A DNA stretch of 64,000 nt from Edaphobacter aggregans (GCA_022736715.1 DZDJ01000011.1:16493-80492), one strand, 5' to 3'. Positions 20,454-29,938 are shown, counted from the first letter of the stretch. Notes: generated by a model not told the origin, from the sequence alone. Program-made: numbers and translations.

Positions 20454-21581
20454 ATGGCAGTGCCAGTTTCGCAGATGTGGACGGTAGCAACTTACGTCCT
20501 GAAGCAGAAGATGAAAGGCCATCAGCAGTATCCGCTGGTGCTGATGCTGGAGCCGCTTTTCCGCTGCAATCTGGCCTGTGCCGGATGCGGCAAGATTCAG
20601 TATCCCGCGCATATTCTGAAGTCGGAACTGACGCCGGAAGAGTGCTTCAGGGCGGTGGACGAATGCGGCACGCCGATGGTCTCCATTCCCGGCGGCGAAC
20701 CGCTGCTGCACCCGCAGATTGTGGAAATTGTGGAGGGCCTGGCGGCGCGGAAGAAGTACATCTATCTGTGCACCAACGCGCTGCTGCTGAAGGAGAAGAT
20801 TCATCTCTTCAAGCCGAGCAAATACCTTTCCTTCTCCGTGCATGTGGACGGCCAGCGTGAGCATCACGATTTTTCCGTATGCCGCGAAGGCGGACATGAA
20901 CTGGCGATGGAGGGTGTCAGGGAGGCGTTGCGCCTTGGCTTCCGCGTTACCACGAATACCACGCTCTTTGATGGCGCTGATCCGAACAGCGTGCGCGCGC
21001 ATTTTGATGAGTTGATGGAAGTGGGCGTCGAGAGCATGATGCTCTCGCCCGGATACACCTACGACAAGGCCCCGAACCAGAAGAGCTTTCTGGGCCGCGC
21101 GCGCTCGCGCCGTCTGTTCCGTGCGATTCTGTCGAACCGCAAGAAGTCATGGCGCTTCAATGCGAACCCGCTTTTCCTCGAATTCCTGATGGGCAAGCGC
21201 AACTTTACCTGCACGCCGTGGGGTATGCCGACCTACAACATTTTCGGCTGGCAGAAGCCCTGCTATCTGTTGCAGGATGGCTATGCGGATAGCTACCAGG
21301 AGTTGTTGGAGTCCACTGACTGGGCCAACTATGGCACGGAGAGCGGCAACCCGCGCTGCGCCAATTGCATGGTGCATTCCGGGTATGAGGCTTCGGGCGT
21401 GAACTACACCTTTGGCTCGCTGAAAGGATTTCTGGAGACGGTCAAAGCGACGCTCTTCAACGGCTACAAGGATGACCAGGCGCGGCGTTTGCTGGATGAT
21501 TTCAGGCCCGCGCATCAGAATCCGCTGGTGCAGATTGAGCCTGCGCGGCAGGAACAACTGCAGAGCGTGTCAGGAGATTAG
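20454..21581 (+). CDS. hpnH: Adenosyl-hopene synthase, radical SAM protein HpnH
   Basis: Start ATG 20454 (MAVPVSQMWTVATYVLKQKMKG); 'CNLACAGCGKIQYP' CxxxCxxC motif; follows shc. Confidence 0.95.
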   Translation: MAVPVSQMWTVATYVLKQKMKGHQQYPLVLMLEPLFRCNLACAGCGKIQYPAHILKSELTPEECFRAVDECGTPMVSIPGGEPLLHPQIVEIVEGLAARKKYIYLCTNALLLKEKIHLFKPSKYLSFSVHVDGQREHHDFSVCREGGHELAMEGVREALRLGFRVTTNTTLFDGADPNSVRAHFDELMEVGVESMMLSPGYTYDKAPNQKSFLGRARSRRLFRAILSNRKKSWRFNANPLFLEFLMGKRNFTCTPWGMPTYNIFGWQKPCYLLQDGYADSYQELLESTDWANYGTESGNPRCANCMVHSGYEASGVNYTFGSLKGFLETVKATLFNGYKDDQARRLLDDFRPAHQNPLVQIEPARQEQLQSVSGD

Positions 21582-21583
21582 CC

Positions 21584-22033
21584 ATGACGACAACGGTGGA
21601 AGTAGCACATGGCGCAGCCGTGAATCCCGATGAGGTTGAAGTCGCGGAAGGCCGGGAACGGGAGCAACTCGAAGGCTGGGTGCCGAATCTGGCGACGGAC
21701 GAAGAGATTCGCGTGGCGCTGGAGAAGGCCTTCGACTATCGCGGTGATATTACGATCACGAAAAAGGACGGCTCCAAGGTGGAGGGCTATCTCTTCGACC
21801 GCCGCACGGGAACCACGTTGCAGGACTCGTTTGTTCGTGTGATGCCGCCGCCCGCATCCCAGTCGGATGCACGGACGAAGGTGAGCATTGCCTATAGCGA
21901 GATTGCTGCGCTGGCCTTTACTGGACGGGACACGGCGGCTGGCAAGACCTTTGATGCCTGGGTGAAGAAATACTGGGAAAAGAAGGCTGCGGGCGAGAGG
22001 AACATTCAGATTGAGCCGGAGAAGCTGGACTAG
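21584..22033 (+). CDS. Hypothetical protein in hopanoid locus (149 aa)
   Basis: Starts 2 nt after the hpnH stop; 'DITITKKDGSKVEGYLFDRRTGTTLQDSFVRVMPPP...KVSIAYSEIAALAFTGRDTAAGKTFDAWVKKYWEKK'. Confidence 0.75.
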   Translation: MTTTVEVAHGAAVNPDEVEVAEGREREQLEGWVPNLATDEEIRVALEKAFDYRGDITITKKDGSKVEGYLFDRRTGTTLQDSFVRVMPPPASQSDARTKVSIAYSEIAALAFTGRDTAAGKTFDAWVKKYWEKKAAGERNIQIEPEKLD

Positions 22034-22115
22034 ATCAAAGAAGCTGGACTAGATCAAAGAAGCTGGGCCAAGTCGGAGAAGCCGGACCAGGCCAGAAAAG
22101 CGGGAGCGCAAGGCC
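22021..22115. repeat. 19-bp tandem repeat (about 5 decaying units)
   Basis: GAAGCTGGACTAGATCAAA x2 perfect, then GAAGCTGGGCCAAGTCGGA, GAAGCCGGACCAGGCCAGA, AAAGCGGGAGCGCAAGGCC. Confidence 0.85.
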
Positions 22116-22137
22116 CTGGGGCAGAGACAATCAGCAG

Positions 22138-22165
22138 GTGCGGGCAACAGGCCCGCACTTTTCAT
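22138..22165 (+). terminator. Rho-independent terminator inside hopanoid locus
   Basis: GTGCGGGC-AACAG-GCCCGCAC followed by TTTTCATTT. Confidence 0.85.
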
Positions 22166-22201
22166 TTGTAGCAGCGGATTGGGGCGTAGGATTCAGTACG
22201 T

Positions 22202-23212
22202 ATGAAAGTTTTTCTGACCGGGGCAACCGGATTTGTTGGCCATCATGTAGCGCAAGCCTATGCCGCGGCGGGGGCGGAGTTGCGGCTGCTGACGCGCGGC
22301 ACCAGCCGGCTGGACGGCCTGGCCGGACTTTCCTTTGATGCAGTGGTGGGGGATCTGCGTCAGCCAGCCGGGTTGCGTTCGGCGCTCGAAGGCTGCGATG
22401 CGCTGGTGCATGTGGCGGCGGACTACCGGCTGTGGGTGCTCAATCCGCAGGAGATGTACGCGGCCAATGTGGATGGTACGCGCGAGTTGTTGCGTATGGC
22501 GCGCGAGGCAGGCGTGCCGCGCGTGGTGTACACCTCCAGCGTGGCCACGATGGGCTTTTTGACGGATGGCACCATTGTGGACGAGGAGACGCCAGTTTCG
22601 CTGGCGGAGATGGTGGGCCATTACAAGCGGTCGAAGTTTCTGGCCGAGCAGGAAGCGATTGCCGCCGCGCGCGCTGGTCAGTATGTGATGATCCTGAACC
22701 CCACGACACCAATCGGCCCGAACGATGCCAAGCCAACGCCGACGGGCCGTATTGTGGTGGATTTTCTCAACCGGAAATTTCCTGCTTATGTCGATACCGG
22801 GCTGAACCTGGTGGATGTGCGCGAAGTGGCGCGCATGCACGTGGCGGCGCTGGAGCAGGGGCGGCCGGGCGAGCGCTACATTCTGGGCGGAGAAAACCTG
22901 ACGCTGAAGCAGATTCTGGACAAGATGTCAGCCATCACCGGGTTGCCGTCGCCCACCATGCAGGTGCCACATGCTGTGGCTATGGCGTTCGCATTTTTGG
23001 ACGAGTGGGTGACCGGCAGGATGCTGGGCAAGGAGCCGCGTGCCACGGTGGAAGCAGTTCGCATGGGCAAAAAGAAGATGTTTGCCTCTTCGAGAAAAGC
23101 GGAGCGGGAGTTGGGTTTCCAGGTGCAGCCGGTCTACGCCGCCTTGCGTGGAGCCATTGACTGGTTTGTAGCCAACGGCCATGCGCCGAAGTATGAGGGG
23201 CCCCCGGCGTGA
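22202..23212 (+). CDS. hpnA: Hopanoid-associated NAD-dependent sugar epimerase HpnA
   Basis: 336 aa; 'MKVFLTGATGFVGHHVAQAYAAAGAELRLLTRG' Rossmann motif; hopanoid-locus context. Confidence 0.9.
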   Translation: MKVFLTGATGFVGHHVAQAYAAAGAELRLLTRGTSRLDGLAGLSFDAVVGDLRQPAGLRSALEGCDALVHVAADYRLWVLNPQEMYAANVDGTRELLRMAREAGVPRVVYTSSVATMGFLTDGTIVDEETPVSLAEMVGHYKRSKFLAEQEAIAAARAGQYVMILNPTTPIGPNDAKPTPTGRIVVDFLNRKFPAYVDTGLNLVDVREVARMHVAALEQGRPGERYILGGENLTLKQILDKMSAITGLPSPTMQVPHAVAMAFAFLDEWVTGRMLGKEPRATVEAVRMGKKKMFASSRKAERELGFQVQPVYAALRGAIDWFVANGHAPKYEGPPA

Positions 23213-23892
23213 AGGCCCGCAAAGCCATTGTGGCTGCGCTGCCACGCGAAGTTGCAGCGCTGGTGCGTGGCTGGCAGCGGGAGGAAGCACTGTTGGCGAA
23301 GAAGATCCTGCTTGCATGGAATGACGATGCGGTGGTGGCCTGTGCAGGAATGGGCGCGGCTCGTGTTTCACTGGCGGTGCAGGCCGTTCTGAGCCGCGGA
23401 CCGATCAGCGAACTGGTTTCCATCGGCTGGGTTGGGGGTCTGCATTCGGGCCTACAGGTGGGGCAGGTGTATACGCCGAAGACGGTCATCGACGCGGCTA
23501 CGGGCGAGCGCTTTTCCGCAGAGAGCGGCGCGGGGGTTCTGGTGACGGTGCGCAGCTTTGCCAACGCCACGGAAAAGCAGCGGCTGCATGCGACATATAG
23601 TGCGGATCTGGTGGACATGGAGGCCGCGGCAGTGGCGCGGCTGGCGCAGGCGCATCAGTTGCCGTTTCGCATGTGGAAGGCGGTTTCCGATGACAATGCG
23701 TTTGCGTTTCCGGAGCTGTCGCGCTTTTACACCGCAGAGGGGTGGTTTCGTGAAGGCGCATTTGCTATGTATCTGATTCCACGGCCGCATTTGTGGGGCA
23801 AGGTGATTCAGATGGCGCGAAACAGTAAACTGGCAGCAGCGAATCTTGGCAAAACAGTGCAACAACAGATGGAAAGCAGACCACAGCAATAA
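23209..23892 (+). CDS. hpnG: Hopanoid-associated nucleoside phosphorylase HpnG
   Basis: 227 aa; PNP/UDP phosphorylase-like 'GVLVTVRSFANATEKQRLHATYSADLVDMEAAAVARLA'; GTGA overlap with hpnA. Confidence 0.88.
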   Translation: MKARKAIVAALPREVAALVRGWQREEALLAKKILLAWNDDAVVACAGMGAARVSLAVQAVLSRGPISELVSIGWVGGLHSGLQVGQVYTPKTVIDAATGERFSAESGAGVLVTVRSFANATEKQRLHATYSADLVDMEAAAVARLAQAHQLPFRMWKAVSDDNAFAFPELSRFYTAEGWFREGAFAMYLIPRPHLWGKVIQMARNSKLAAANLGKTVQQQMESRPQQ

Positions 23893-23900
23893 GTGGAAAG

Positions 23901-25025
23901 ATGGACAGTGAGACAGGCATGAAGACGCAGGCAGGCAGCAGTGCAGTGATGGATGCGGTAAAGATTCCCACAACGATGCGGGCAGCGGTGTACCACGCCG
24001 TGAATGAGGTGCGCGTGGAGACGGTGCCGGTGCCGGAGATTGGCCAGGGCGAGGTGCTGGTGCGCATCCACACCTGCGGCATTTGCGGGACGGACCTGAA
24101 GAAAATTCACACTGGATCGCACTCCGCGCCGCGCATCTTCGGGCACGAGATGGCTGGAACCATTGTGGCCGTGGGCGAAGCTGTGCAGGGCTTTGCCGTG
24201 GGCGATCGCGTGATGGCCTTTCATCACATTCCGTGCGGCAAATGCTATTACTGCCGCAAGAAGACCTTCGCCCAGTGCGAGATCTACAAAAAGGTGGGCT
24301 GCACGGCAGGATATGAACCCGCCGGTGGCGGCTTTGCAGAGTACATCCGGGTGATGGACTGGATCGTGCGTGGCGGGCTGGTGAAGATTCCCGATGGCGT
24401 GCCGTTGGAGCAGGCATCGTTCATTGAGCCGGTGAACACCTGCCTGAAGGGCATTCAACTGCTCGGTCTGCAACCGGACGAGACGGTGCTGGTGATTGGG
24501 CAGGGGCCGATTGGCATTCTGCTGGCGGCGCTGGCAAAGAAGGCCGGGGCCAAGGTGCTGACCTCGGATTTTTACGCGGAGCGGCACCATGTTGCAGCGA
24601 AGTTTGGGCTGGAGCATCCGATCGACGCGGCCAGGGAAGATGTGGTGGCCGCGGCCAGGGCGGCCAGCGAAGGCCGTGGCGCCGATGCGGTAATTCTGGC
24701 CGTAGGGGTGGATGCGTTGATCCGGACGGCGATGGAGGCTGCCCGTCCCGGCGGCCGCGTAATGCTGTTTGCGCAGACGCAGCGCGGAGAGGCGAGCATT
24801 GATCCGGCGGCGGTCTGCATGGACGAGAAGACCTTGCTGGGTTCGTACAGCGCCTCGGTGGAGATGCAGGGCGAAGGGGCCGCGCTGGTGCTGGAGGGAC
24901 ACCGCAACGGCTTTGACCTGACGCAGCTGATCTCGCACCGCTTTACGCTGGAGCAGGCCGTAGAGGCGATCGAACTGGCTTCGCACCCGAAGGCCGACTC
25001 CATGAAGATTGTGATTCAGCCCTGA
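23901..25025 (+). CDS. Zinc-dependent MDR alcohol dehydrogenase 1
   Basis: 374 aa; 'CGICGTDLKKIHTG', 'GHEMAGTIVAVGEAV', 'VIGQGPIGILLAALAKKAGA'; structural-zinc-like Cys cluster 'CGKCYYCRKKTFAQC'. Confidence 0.92.
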   Translation: MDSETGMKTQAGSSAVMDAVKIPTTMRAAVYHAVNEVRVETVPVPEIGQGEVLVRIHTCGICGTDLKKIHTGSHSAPRIFGHEMAGTIVAVGEAVQGFAVGDRVMAFHHIPCGKCYYCRKKTFAQCEIYKKVGCTAGYEPAGGGFAEYIRVMDWIVRGGLVKIPDGVPLEQASFIEPVNTCLKGIQLLGLQPDETVLVIGQGPIGILLAALAKKAGAKVLTSDFYAERHHVAAKFGLEHPIDAAREDVVAAARAASEGRGADAVILAVGVDALIRTAMEAARPGGRVMLFAQTQRGEASIDPAAVCMDEKTLLGSYSASVEMQGEGAALVLEGHRNGFDLTQLISHRFTLEQAVEAIELASHPKADSMKIVIQP

Positions 25026-25051
25026 CTGCGCGAGAGTGAGAAAATATCGAA

Positions 25052-26110
25052 ATGGCTGTGAAGATGCACGCTGCCGTGTTGTACGGCAAAGAAGACTTGC
25101 GGATGGAGCAGGTCCCGGTGCCCAGGGCTGGCGCGGGTGAGGTGGTGGTGCGCGTGAAGGCGGCGCTAACCTGCGGTACTGACCTGAAGGTCTATCGTCG
25201 CGGCTACCATGCCAGGATGCTGAATCCGCCGATCCCGTTTGGCCATGAGCTGGCGGGCGAAATCTCCGAAGTGGGCGAAGGCGTAACGGAGTTCAAGGTT
25301 GGTGACCGCGTGGTGGCGTTGAACTCAGCCCCCTGCGATGCCTGTTATTTCTGCCAGCGCGGACAGCAGAATCTGTGTGACGATCTGCTCTTCAACAATG
25401 GCGCTTATGCGGAGTACATTCTGATTCCGGCGCGCATTGTGGCCAAAAACATGCTGCATGTTCCGCAGCAGGTCTCGTTTGAGCACGCTGCGTTGACGGA
25501 GCCGCTGGCCTGCGTGGTGCGCGGACTGGAGGAAAGCGGCATACGCTCCGGCGATGTGGTGGTGGTGATCGGCGCAGGCCCTATCGGGTTGATGTTCATG
25601 CACGTGGCGGAGCTGGCGGGTGCGCAGGTGATTGCCGTTGTCAAACGCGATGACCAGATTGCCGCCGCACAGACCTTTGGCGCAGGCAAGGTGGTGCAGA
25701 CCACAGCGGTGGACGGTCCGATTGCTGCTGTCCGTGCGTTGACGCCCGAAGGCCGTGGTGCGGATGTAGTGATTGAGGCCGTTGCCACGCCGATGACCTG
25801 GGAGTGGGCGGTGGAAATGGCGCGTAAAGGCGGCACGGTGAACTTCTTTGGCGGGCCACCGTCGGGCACCAAAGTGGCGCTGGATACCAACCGGCTGCAT
25901 TACAACGACATCACGCTGAAGGCCAGTTTTCACCACACGCCGGGCACCTGCCGCCGCGCATTTGAGCTGATCACCAGCGGACGCTTCAAGTGTGCGGAAT
26001 ATATTACCGGACGGGCCTCCCTGGCTGAGGTCGCTGCGGTCTTTGCCCGGATGATGACTCGTTCGGAGCGGCCGGAGACCATCGACATCAAAACGGCGAT
26101 TCTTCCGTAG
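25052..26110 (+). CDS. Zinc-dependent MDR alcohol dehydrogenase 2
   Basis: 352 aa; 'LTCGTDLKVYRRGYH', 'GHELAGEISEVGEGV', 'CDACYFCQRGQQNLC', 'VIGAGPIGLMFMHVAELAGA'. Confidence 0.92.
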   Translation: MAVKMHAAVLYGKEDLRMEQVPVPRAGAGEVVVRVKAALTCGTDLKVYRRGYHARMLNPPIPFGHELAGEISEVGEGVTEFKVGDRVVALNSAPCDACYFCQRGQQNLCDDLLFNNGAYAEYILIPARIVAKNMLHVPQQVSFEHAALTEPLACVVRGLEESGIRSGDVVVVIGAGPIGLMFMHVAELAGAQVIAVVKRDDQIAAAQTFGAGKVVQTTAVDGPIAAVRALTPEGRGADVVIEAVATPMTWEWAVEMARKGGTVNFFGGPPSGTKVALDTNRLHYNDITLKASFHHTPGTCRRAFELITSGRFKCAEYITGRASLAEVAAVFARMMTRSERPETIDIKTAILP

Positions 26111-26142
26111 ACTGTTTGTATTCAAAATAATTGGAAAGCGTT

Positions 26143-27138
26143 ATGAGCCGGAACGGAACGGAAAATTCGCAGCCCCTGCAACTGGATGAGCCGCAGGCCC
26201 TGCTGCAGACGTGTGCGCTGGTTCCGGAGGCGTATCGGACGCCGGCAGTGCGGCCTTCGCTGGAAGAGGCAAAGGCATACTGCAAGCATCTGGCGGAAGC
26301 GCACTATGAGAATTTCCATGTAGCAACGTGGTTTCTGCCGAAGCGGCTGCGTCCGCACTTCCAAAGCATTTATGCGTATTGCCGCATTGCCGATGACCTG
26401 GGCGATGAGATTGGCGATGCGCAGGTCTCCCTGCAATTGCTGGATGCGTGGGAGCAGATGCTGCATGAGTGCTATGACGATCCGCAGCGCTCCCGGCATC
26501 CGGTTTTTGTGGCTTTGGCGGAAACGGTGAGCACCTGCCGCATTCCGCGCGGGCCTTTTGCCGATCTGCTGGTGGCCTTTCGACAGGACCAGACCGTGAC
26601 GCGTCATGCTACGCTGCACAGCCTGCTGGAGTATTCGCGCTACTCGGCCGATCCTGTGGGCAGGCTGGTGCTGTATGCCTGCGGATACGACGATCCGGAG
26701 CTGCAGGCACTTTCAGACAAGGTCTGCACCGCGCTGCAACTGGCAAACTTCTGGCAGGATGTTTCCGTGGACTGTCCGCGTGGCCGCATTTATCTGCCAG
26801 CCGATGCCATGCAGCAGCATGGTGTTACCGGGCAGCAACTGGCGGAGAGAAAATTTACGCCTGGATTTCGCAACATGATGCAGGAGCTGGTTGCGCTGAC
26901 ACGCCAGAGGATGCAGGAAGGTGCTGTCATCAGCCGTAAAGTGGATGCGGAGCTGGCCGTGACGCTGGAGCTGTTTCAGAAAGGCGGCATGGCTACTTTG
27001 CAGGCGATTGAGGATCAGAATTACGATGTGTTGCAGCGCCGTCCCGTGGTTTCCAAAGCGCGCAAGGTCATCTTGCTTGTGGAGGCGCTCGCGGGGAAGG
27101 CGGCTTCAGCATTTTCAGGGAAAAGGAAGATGGCGTGA
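26143..27138 (+). CDS. hpnC: Squalene synthase HpnC
   Basis: Likely start ATG 26143; phytoene/squalene synthase 'SIYAYCRIADDLGDEIGD', 'ANFWQDVSVDCPRGRIYLP'. Confidence 0.93.
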   Translation: MSRNGTENSQPLQLDEPQALLQTCALVPEAYRTPAVRPSLEEAKAYCKHLAEAHYENFHVATWFLPKRLRPHFQSIYAYCRIADDLGDEIGDAQVSLQLLDAWEQMLHECYDDPQRSRHPVFVALAETVSTCRIPRGPFADLLVAFRQDQTVTRHATLHSLLEYSRYSADPVGRLVLYACGYDDPELQALSDKVCTALQLANFWQDVSVDCPRGRIYLPADAMQQHGVTGQQLAERKFTPGFRNMMQELVALTRQRMQEGAVISRKVDAELAVTLELFQKGGMATLQAIEDQNYDVLQRRPVVSKARKVILLVEALAGKAASAFSGKRKMA

Positions 27139-28136
27139 GCAAAGCTGTGTCGGAGATGAGCCTGCAACATGCTTACGCAGCCTGCCGCGAGATTGCCCGG
27201 CGCGAAGCAAAGAACTTCTACTACGCTTTTCTGGCGCTGCCCCGCCACAAAAGCGATGCCATGTGCGCAGTCTATGCGTTCATGCGCCGTGCGGACGACA
27301 TTGCGGACGATGAGTCGCTGCCGATGGAGGCGCGCCGCCATGAGATGCAGCGCTGGATGGATGCCTGGCATTGCGCGCAGCAGGGCGGGGCCACGGACGA
27401 TCCTGTTTTTATTGCCCTGCGTGATGCGCAGCGGCGCTTTGGCATTCGCAATGCTTTGCTGGACCAGTTGGTGCAGGGCACGGCGATGGACTTGTCGCTG
27501 GATCTGCATACGGCATCCGGCGCAGAAGGCGTTACGCAGCCGGTGGCATGGATCACCATTGCTTCAGAAGAGGCCGATGGGCAGGAGTTTCAGGGGTGCG
27601 AGCGGTTCGACGAACTCTACCGTTATTGTTATCTGGTGGCCTCGGTGGTGGGCCTGGTTTGCATCCGCATTTTTGGCTATGAGGACCAGCGCGCGGAAAA
27701 ACTGGCTGAAGAAACGGGCGTTGCCTTCCAGTTGACGAACATTCTGCGCGACATCCGCGAGGATGCCGAGCGTGGGCGTGTTTATCTTCCCACGAAAGAC
27801 TTCGAGCAGTTTTCCGTGGAGGTGGCCGGATTTGCGCAGTTAAAAGACGGCCATCACATGACGCTGAACCAGCGCGAACTGATGGAGTTTGAGGTGCAGC
27901 GGGCCTACAAGTTCTACCAATCGGCGGAGGCGCTGCTGCCATTGATTGCGCCGGACAGCCGCCCGGCGCTGTGGGTTCTGGTGACGATCTATCGCACGCT
28001 GCTCGACCGCATCGTTGCGGAAAACTTCAACGTCTTTTCCCATCGGCTTCAGGTGTCCACTGCAACCAAGCTGCGCATTCTGCTGCGCGGTCTGCTGGCC
28101 ATGCTGCGGTATCGCACTACAGGCAAGGCAAGTTGA
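27135..28136 (+). CDS. hpnD: Presqualene diphosphate synthase HpnD
   Basis: GTG start overlapping the hpnC stop; 'AVYAFMRRADDIADDE', 'LTNILRDIREDAERGRVYLP'. Confidence 0.94.
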   Translation: MSKAVSEMSLQHAYAACREIARREAKNFYYAFLALPRHKSDAMCAVYAFMRRADDIADDESLPMEARRHEMQRWMDAWHCAQQGGATDDPVFIALRDAQRRFGIRNALLDQLVQGTAMDLSLDLHTASGAEGVTQPVAWITIASEEADGQEFQGCERFDELYRYCYLVASVVGLVCIRIFGYEDQRAEKLAEETGVAFQLTNILRDIREDAERGRVYLPTKDFEQFSVEVAGFAQLKDGHHMTLNQRELMEFEVQRAYKFYQSAEALLPLIAPDSRPALWVLVTIYRTLLDRIVAENFNVFSHRLQVSTATKLRILLRGLLAMLRYRTTGKAS

Positions 28137-29554
28137 TGGCCGGGGAACGCGCAATTCGCAACGTGCTGGTGGTTGGCGGAGGCATTGCCGGGCTGGGTGC
28201 GGCCACGGCGCTGGCGCAGGCCGGCTATCCGGTGGAGGTGCTGGAGCGCAGGCCCTACGTGGGCGGGCGCGCATCGTCGTATGAGCATCCAGCGCTGGGC
28301 GAGGTGGTGGACTGCCAGCATGTGCTGCTGGGCTGTTGCACCAACCTGATCCACCTGTACACGCAGGCCGGGGTTGCGGACAAGATTCGCTGGTACGACG
28401 AACTGACGTTTCTGGAGCCGAATGGCCGCGCCAGCAAAATCCGGCCCAGCGGTCTGCCGGCGCCAATGCACTCTACGCTCAGCTTTCTGCGCGCTCCCAT
28501 GCTGGGCCCCTGGGACAAGCTGGCGATCGCGCGCGGATTGCTTGGCTTTTTCACGGGCATTCCGGCGGACTCCAGCGAAAGCGTTGCCGGCTGGCTGCGG
28601 CGCACCGGGCAAACGGATCGGGCCATTCGCCACTTCTGGGAGCCGGTGCTGGTCGGCGCATTGAATGACAGCTTTGAGAACTGCTCGGTGCGTTATGCCG
28701 GACAGGTCTTCCGCGAATCTTTTCTGAAGTCCGCGCAGGGCGGGCGGCTGGGGATTCCTGCGGTGCCGCTCAGCGAGCTTTACGCCGGGGCTGCGCGGTT
28801 GGTGGAGCAGCATGGCGGCGTGGTGCATCTGCGGGAAAGTGTCGAGGCCTTTGCGCAGGAGCCGGACGGAAGTTGGTGCGTGCGCACGCAAAATGGTTCT
28901 TATGGCGCGGACGCCATTGTGCTGGCGCTGCCGTTTGAGCAGGTGCAGCGCTTGCTGCCGACATTGCCGCAGGTTGCTGGCGTGGACGCGCTGCAGCGGC
29001 AGATGGCGCAGTTTGTGCCTTCGCCCATCACCACGTTGCAGTTGTGGTTTGACCGCGAGATCACCGATCTGGACCATGCGGTACTGTTGGATACGACGAT
29101 CCAGTGGCTCTTCCATAAGTCGCGCATCCGTGGATTTGCGCCAGATGAATTTGCGCCAGCCAGGGGCAGCTATCTGGAACTGACGATCAGCGCTTCCAAG
29201 GCGCAGTTGAAGATGGAGCGAGGCGAAATCCTGCAAAATGCCCTGCAGGAGCTGGCGCTCTTTTTCCCGAAGGTAAAAGATGCGAAGCTGCTGAAGAGCG
29301 GCATTCTGAAGGAGGCGCGCGCCACGTTTTCCGTGCTTCCCGGCCTGGATGCGGCGCGTCCGGGCAATGTAAGCCCGTGGCCGGGCATTTTTCTGGCCGG
29401 GGACTGGACGGCTACGGACTGGCCTTCCACCATGGAAGGAGCCGTGCGCAGCGGGTATCTTGCGGCCGAGGCGGTTGTGCGCGCGAATGGCAGCCCACGC
29501 AAATTTCTGCAACCCGATCTGCCAGCGCAGGGTCTGATGCGGCTCTTCGGATAG
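28136..29554 (+). CDS. hpnE: Hydroxysqualene dehydroxylase HpnE
   Basis: ATG 28136 overlaps the hpnD TGA; 'VLVVGGGIAGLGAATALAQAGYPVEVLERRPYVGGRASSY'; C-terminal 'FLAGDWTATDWPSTMEGAVRSGYLAAE'. Confidence 0.93.
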   Translation: MAGERAIRNVLVVGGGIAGLGAATALAQAGYPVEVLERRPYVGGRASSYEHPALGEVVDCQHVLLGCCTNLIHLYTQAGVADKIRWYDELTFLEPNGRASKIRPSGLPAPMHSTLSFLRAPMLGPWDKLAIARGLLGFFTGIPADSSESVAGWLRRTGQTDRAIRHFWEPVLVGALNDSFENCSVRYAGQVFRESFLKSAQGGRLGIPAVPLSELYAGAARLVEQHGGVVHLRESVEAFAQEPDGSWCVRTQNGSYGADAIVLALPFEQVQRLLPTLPQVAGVDALQRQMAQFVPSPITTLQLWFDREITDLDHAVLLDTTIQWLFHKSRIRGFAPDEFAPARGSYLELTISASKAQLKMERGEILQNALQELALFFPKVKDAKLLKSGILKEARATFSVLPGLDAARPGNVSPWPGIFLAGDWTATDWPSTMEGAVRSGYLAAEAVVRANGSPRKFLQPDLPAQGLMRLFG

Positions 29555-29938
29555 CTACTGTGCCAGCAGCGCCACCCCGGCACAGACAAACAGAGCGGCA
29601 ATCCAGCGGCGGCGGTCAACATTCTCTTTTAGAAAAATCTTTGCGGCAAAGGCATTGCTGATGAAGGTGAGCGAGGCGGAGGCCGGCGCCACCAGGCTGA
29701 CGTCCGTCCAACTGAGCGCAAAGAGCAGCGAGAAGAAGCTGAGCGCCATGCAGACCACCCCGGCGAGGAACATACCATTGCCAACCACGGCGCGAATGGC
29801 TCCCGGCAGGCCGGAGCGGGCCTTGATGCTGTCCAGATCGCCGATGCGACGCATCGCGCCCGCCGTCAGCACATCGCCAGCCGTTGCAGTGACGACGATG
29901 GCGAGAATCATGCTCCAGGTTGCTGCCCAGCTCGTCAT
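29555..29938 (-). CDS. EamA/DMT-type half-transporter (127 aa)
   Basis: About 4 TM; 'LLFALSWTDVSLVAPASASLTFISNAFAAKIFLKENVDRRRWIAALFVCAGVALL'. Confidence 0.82.
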   Translation of the reverse strand: MTSWAATWSMILAIVVTATAGDVLTAGAMRRIGDLDSIKARSGLPGAIRAVVGNGMFLAGVVCMALSFFSLLFALSWTDVSLVAPASASLTFISNAFAAKIFLKENVDRRRWIAALFVCAGVALLAQ

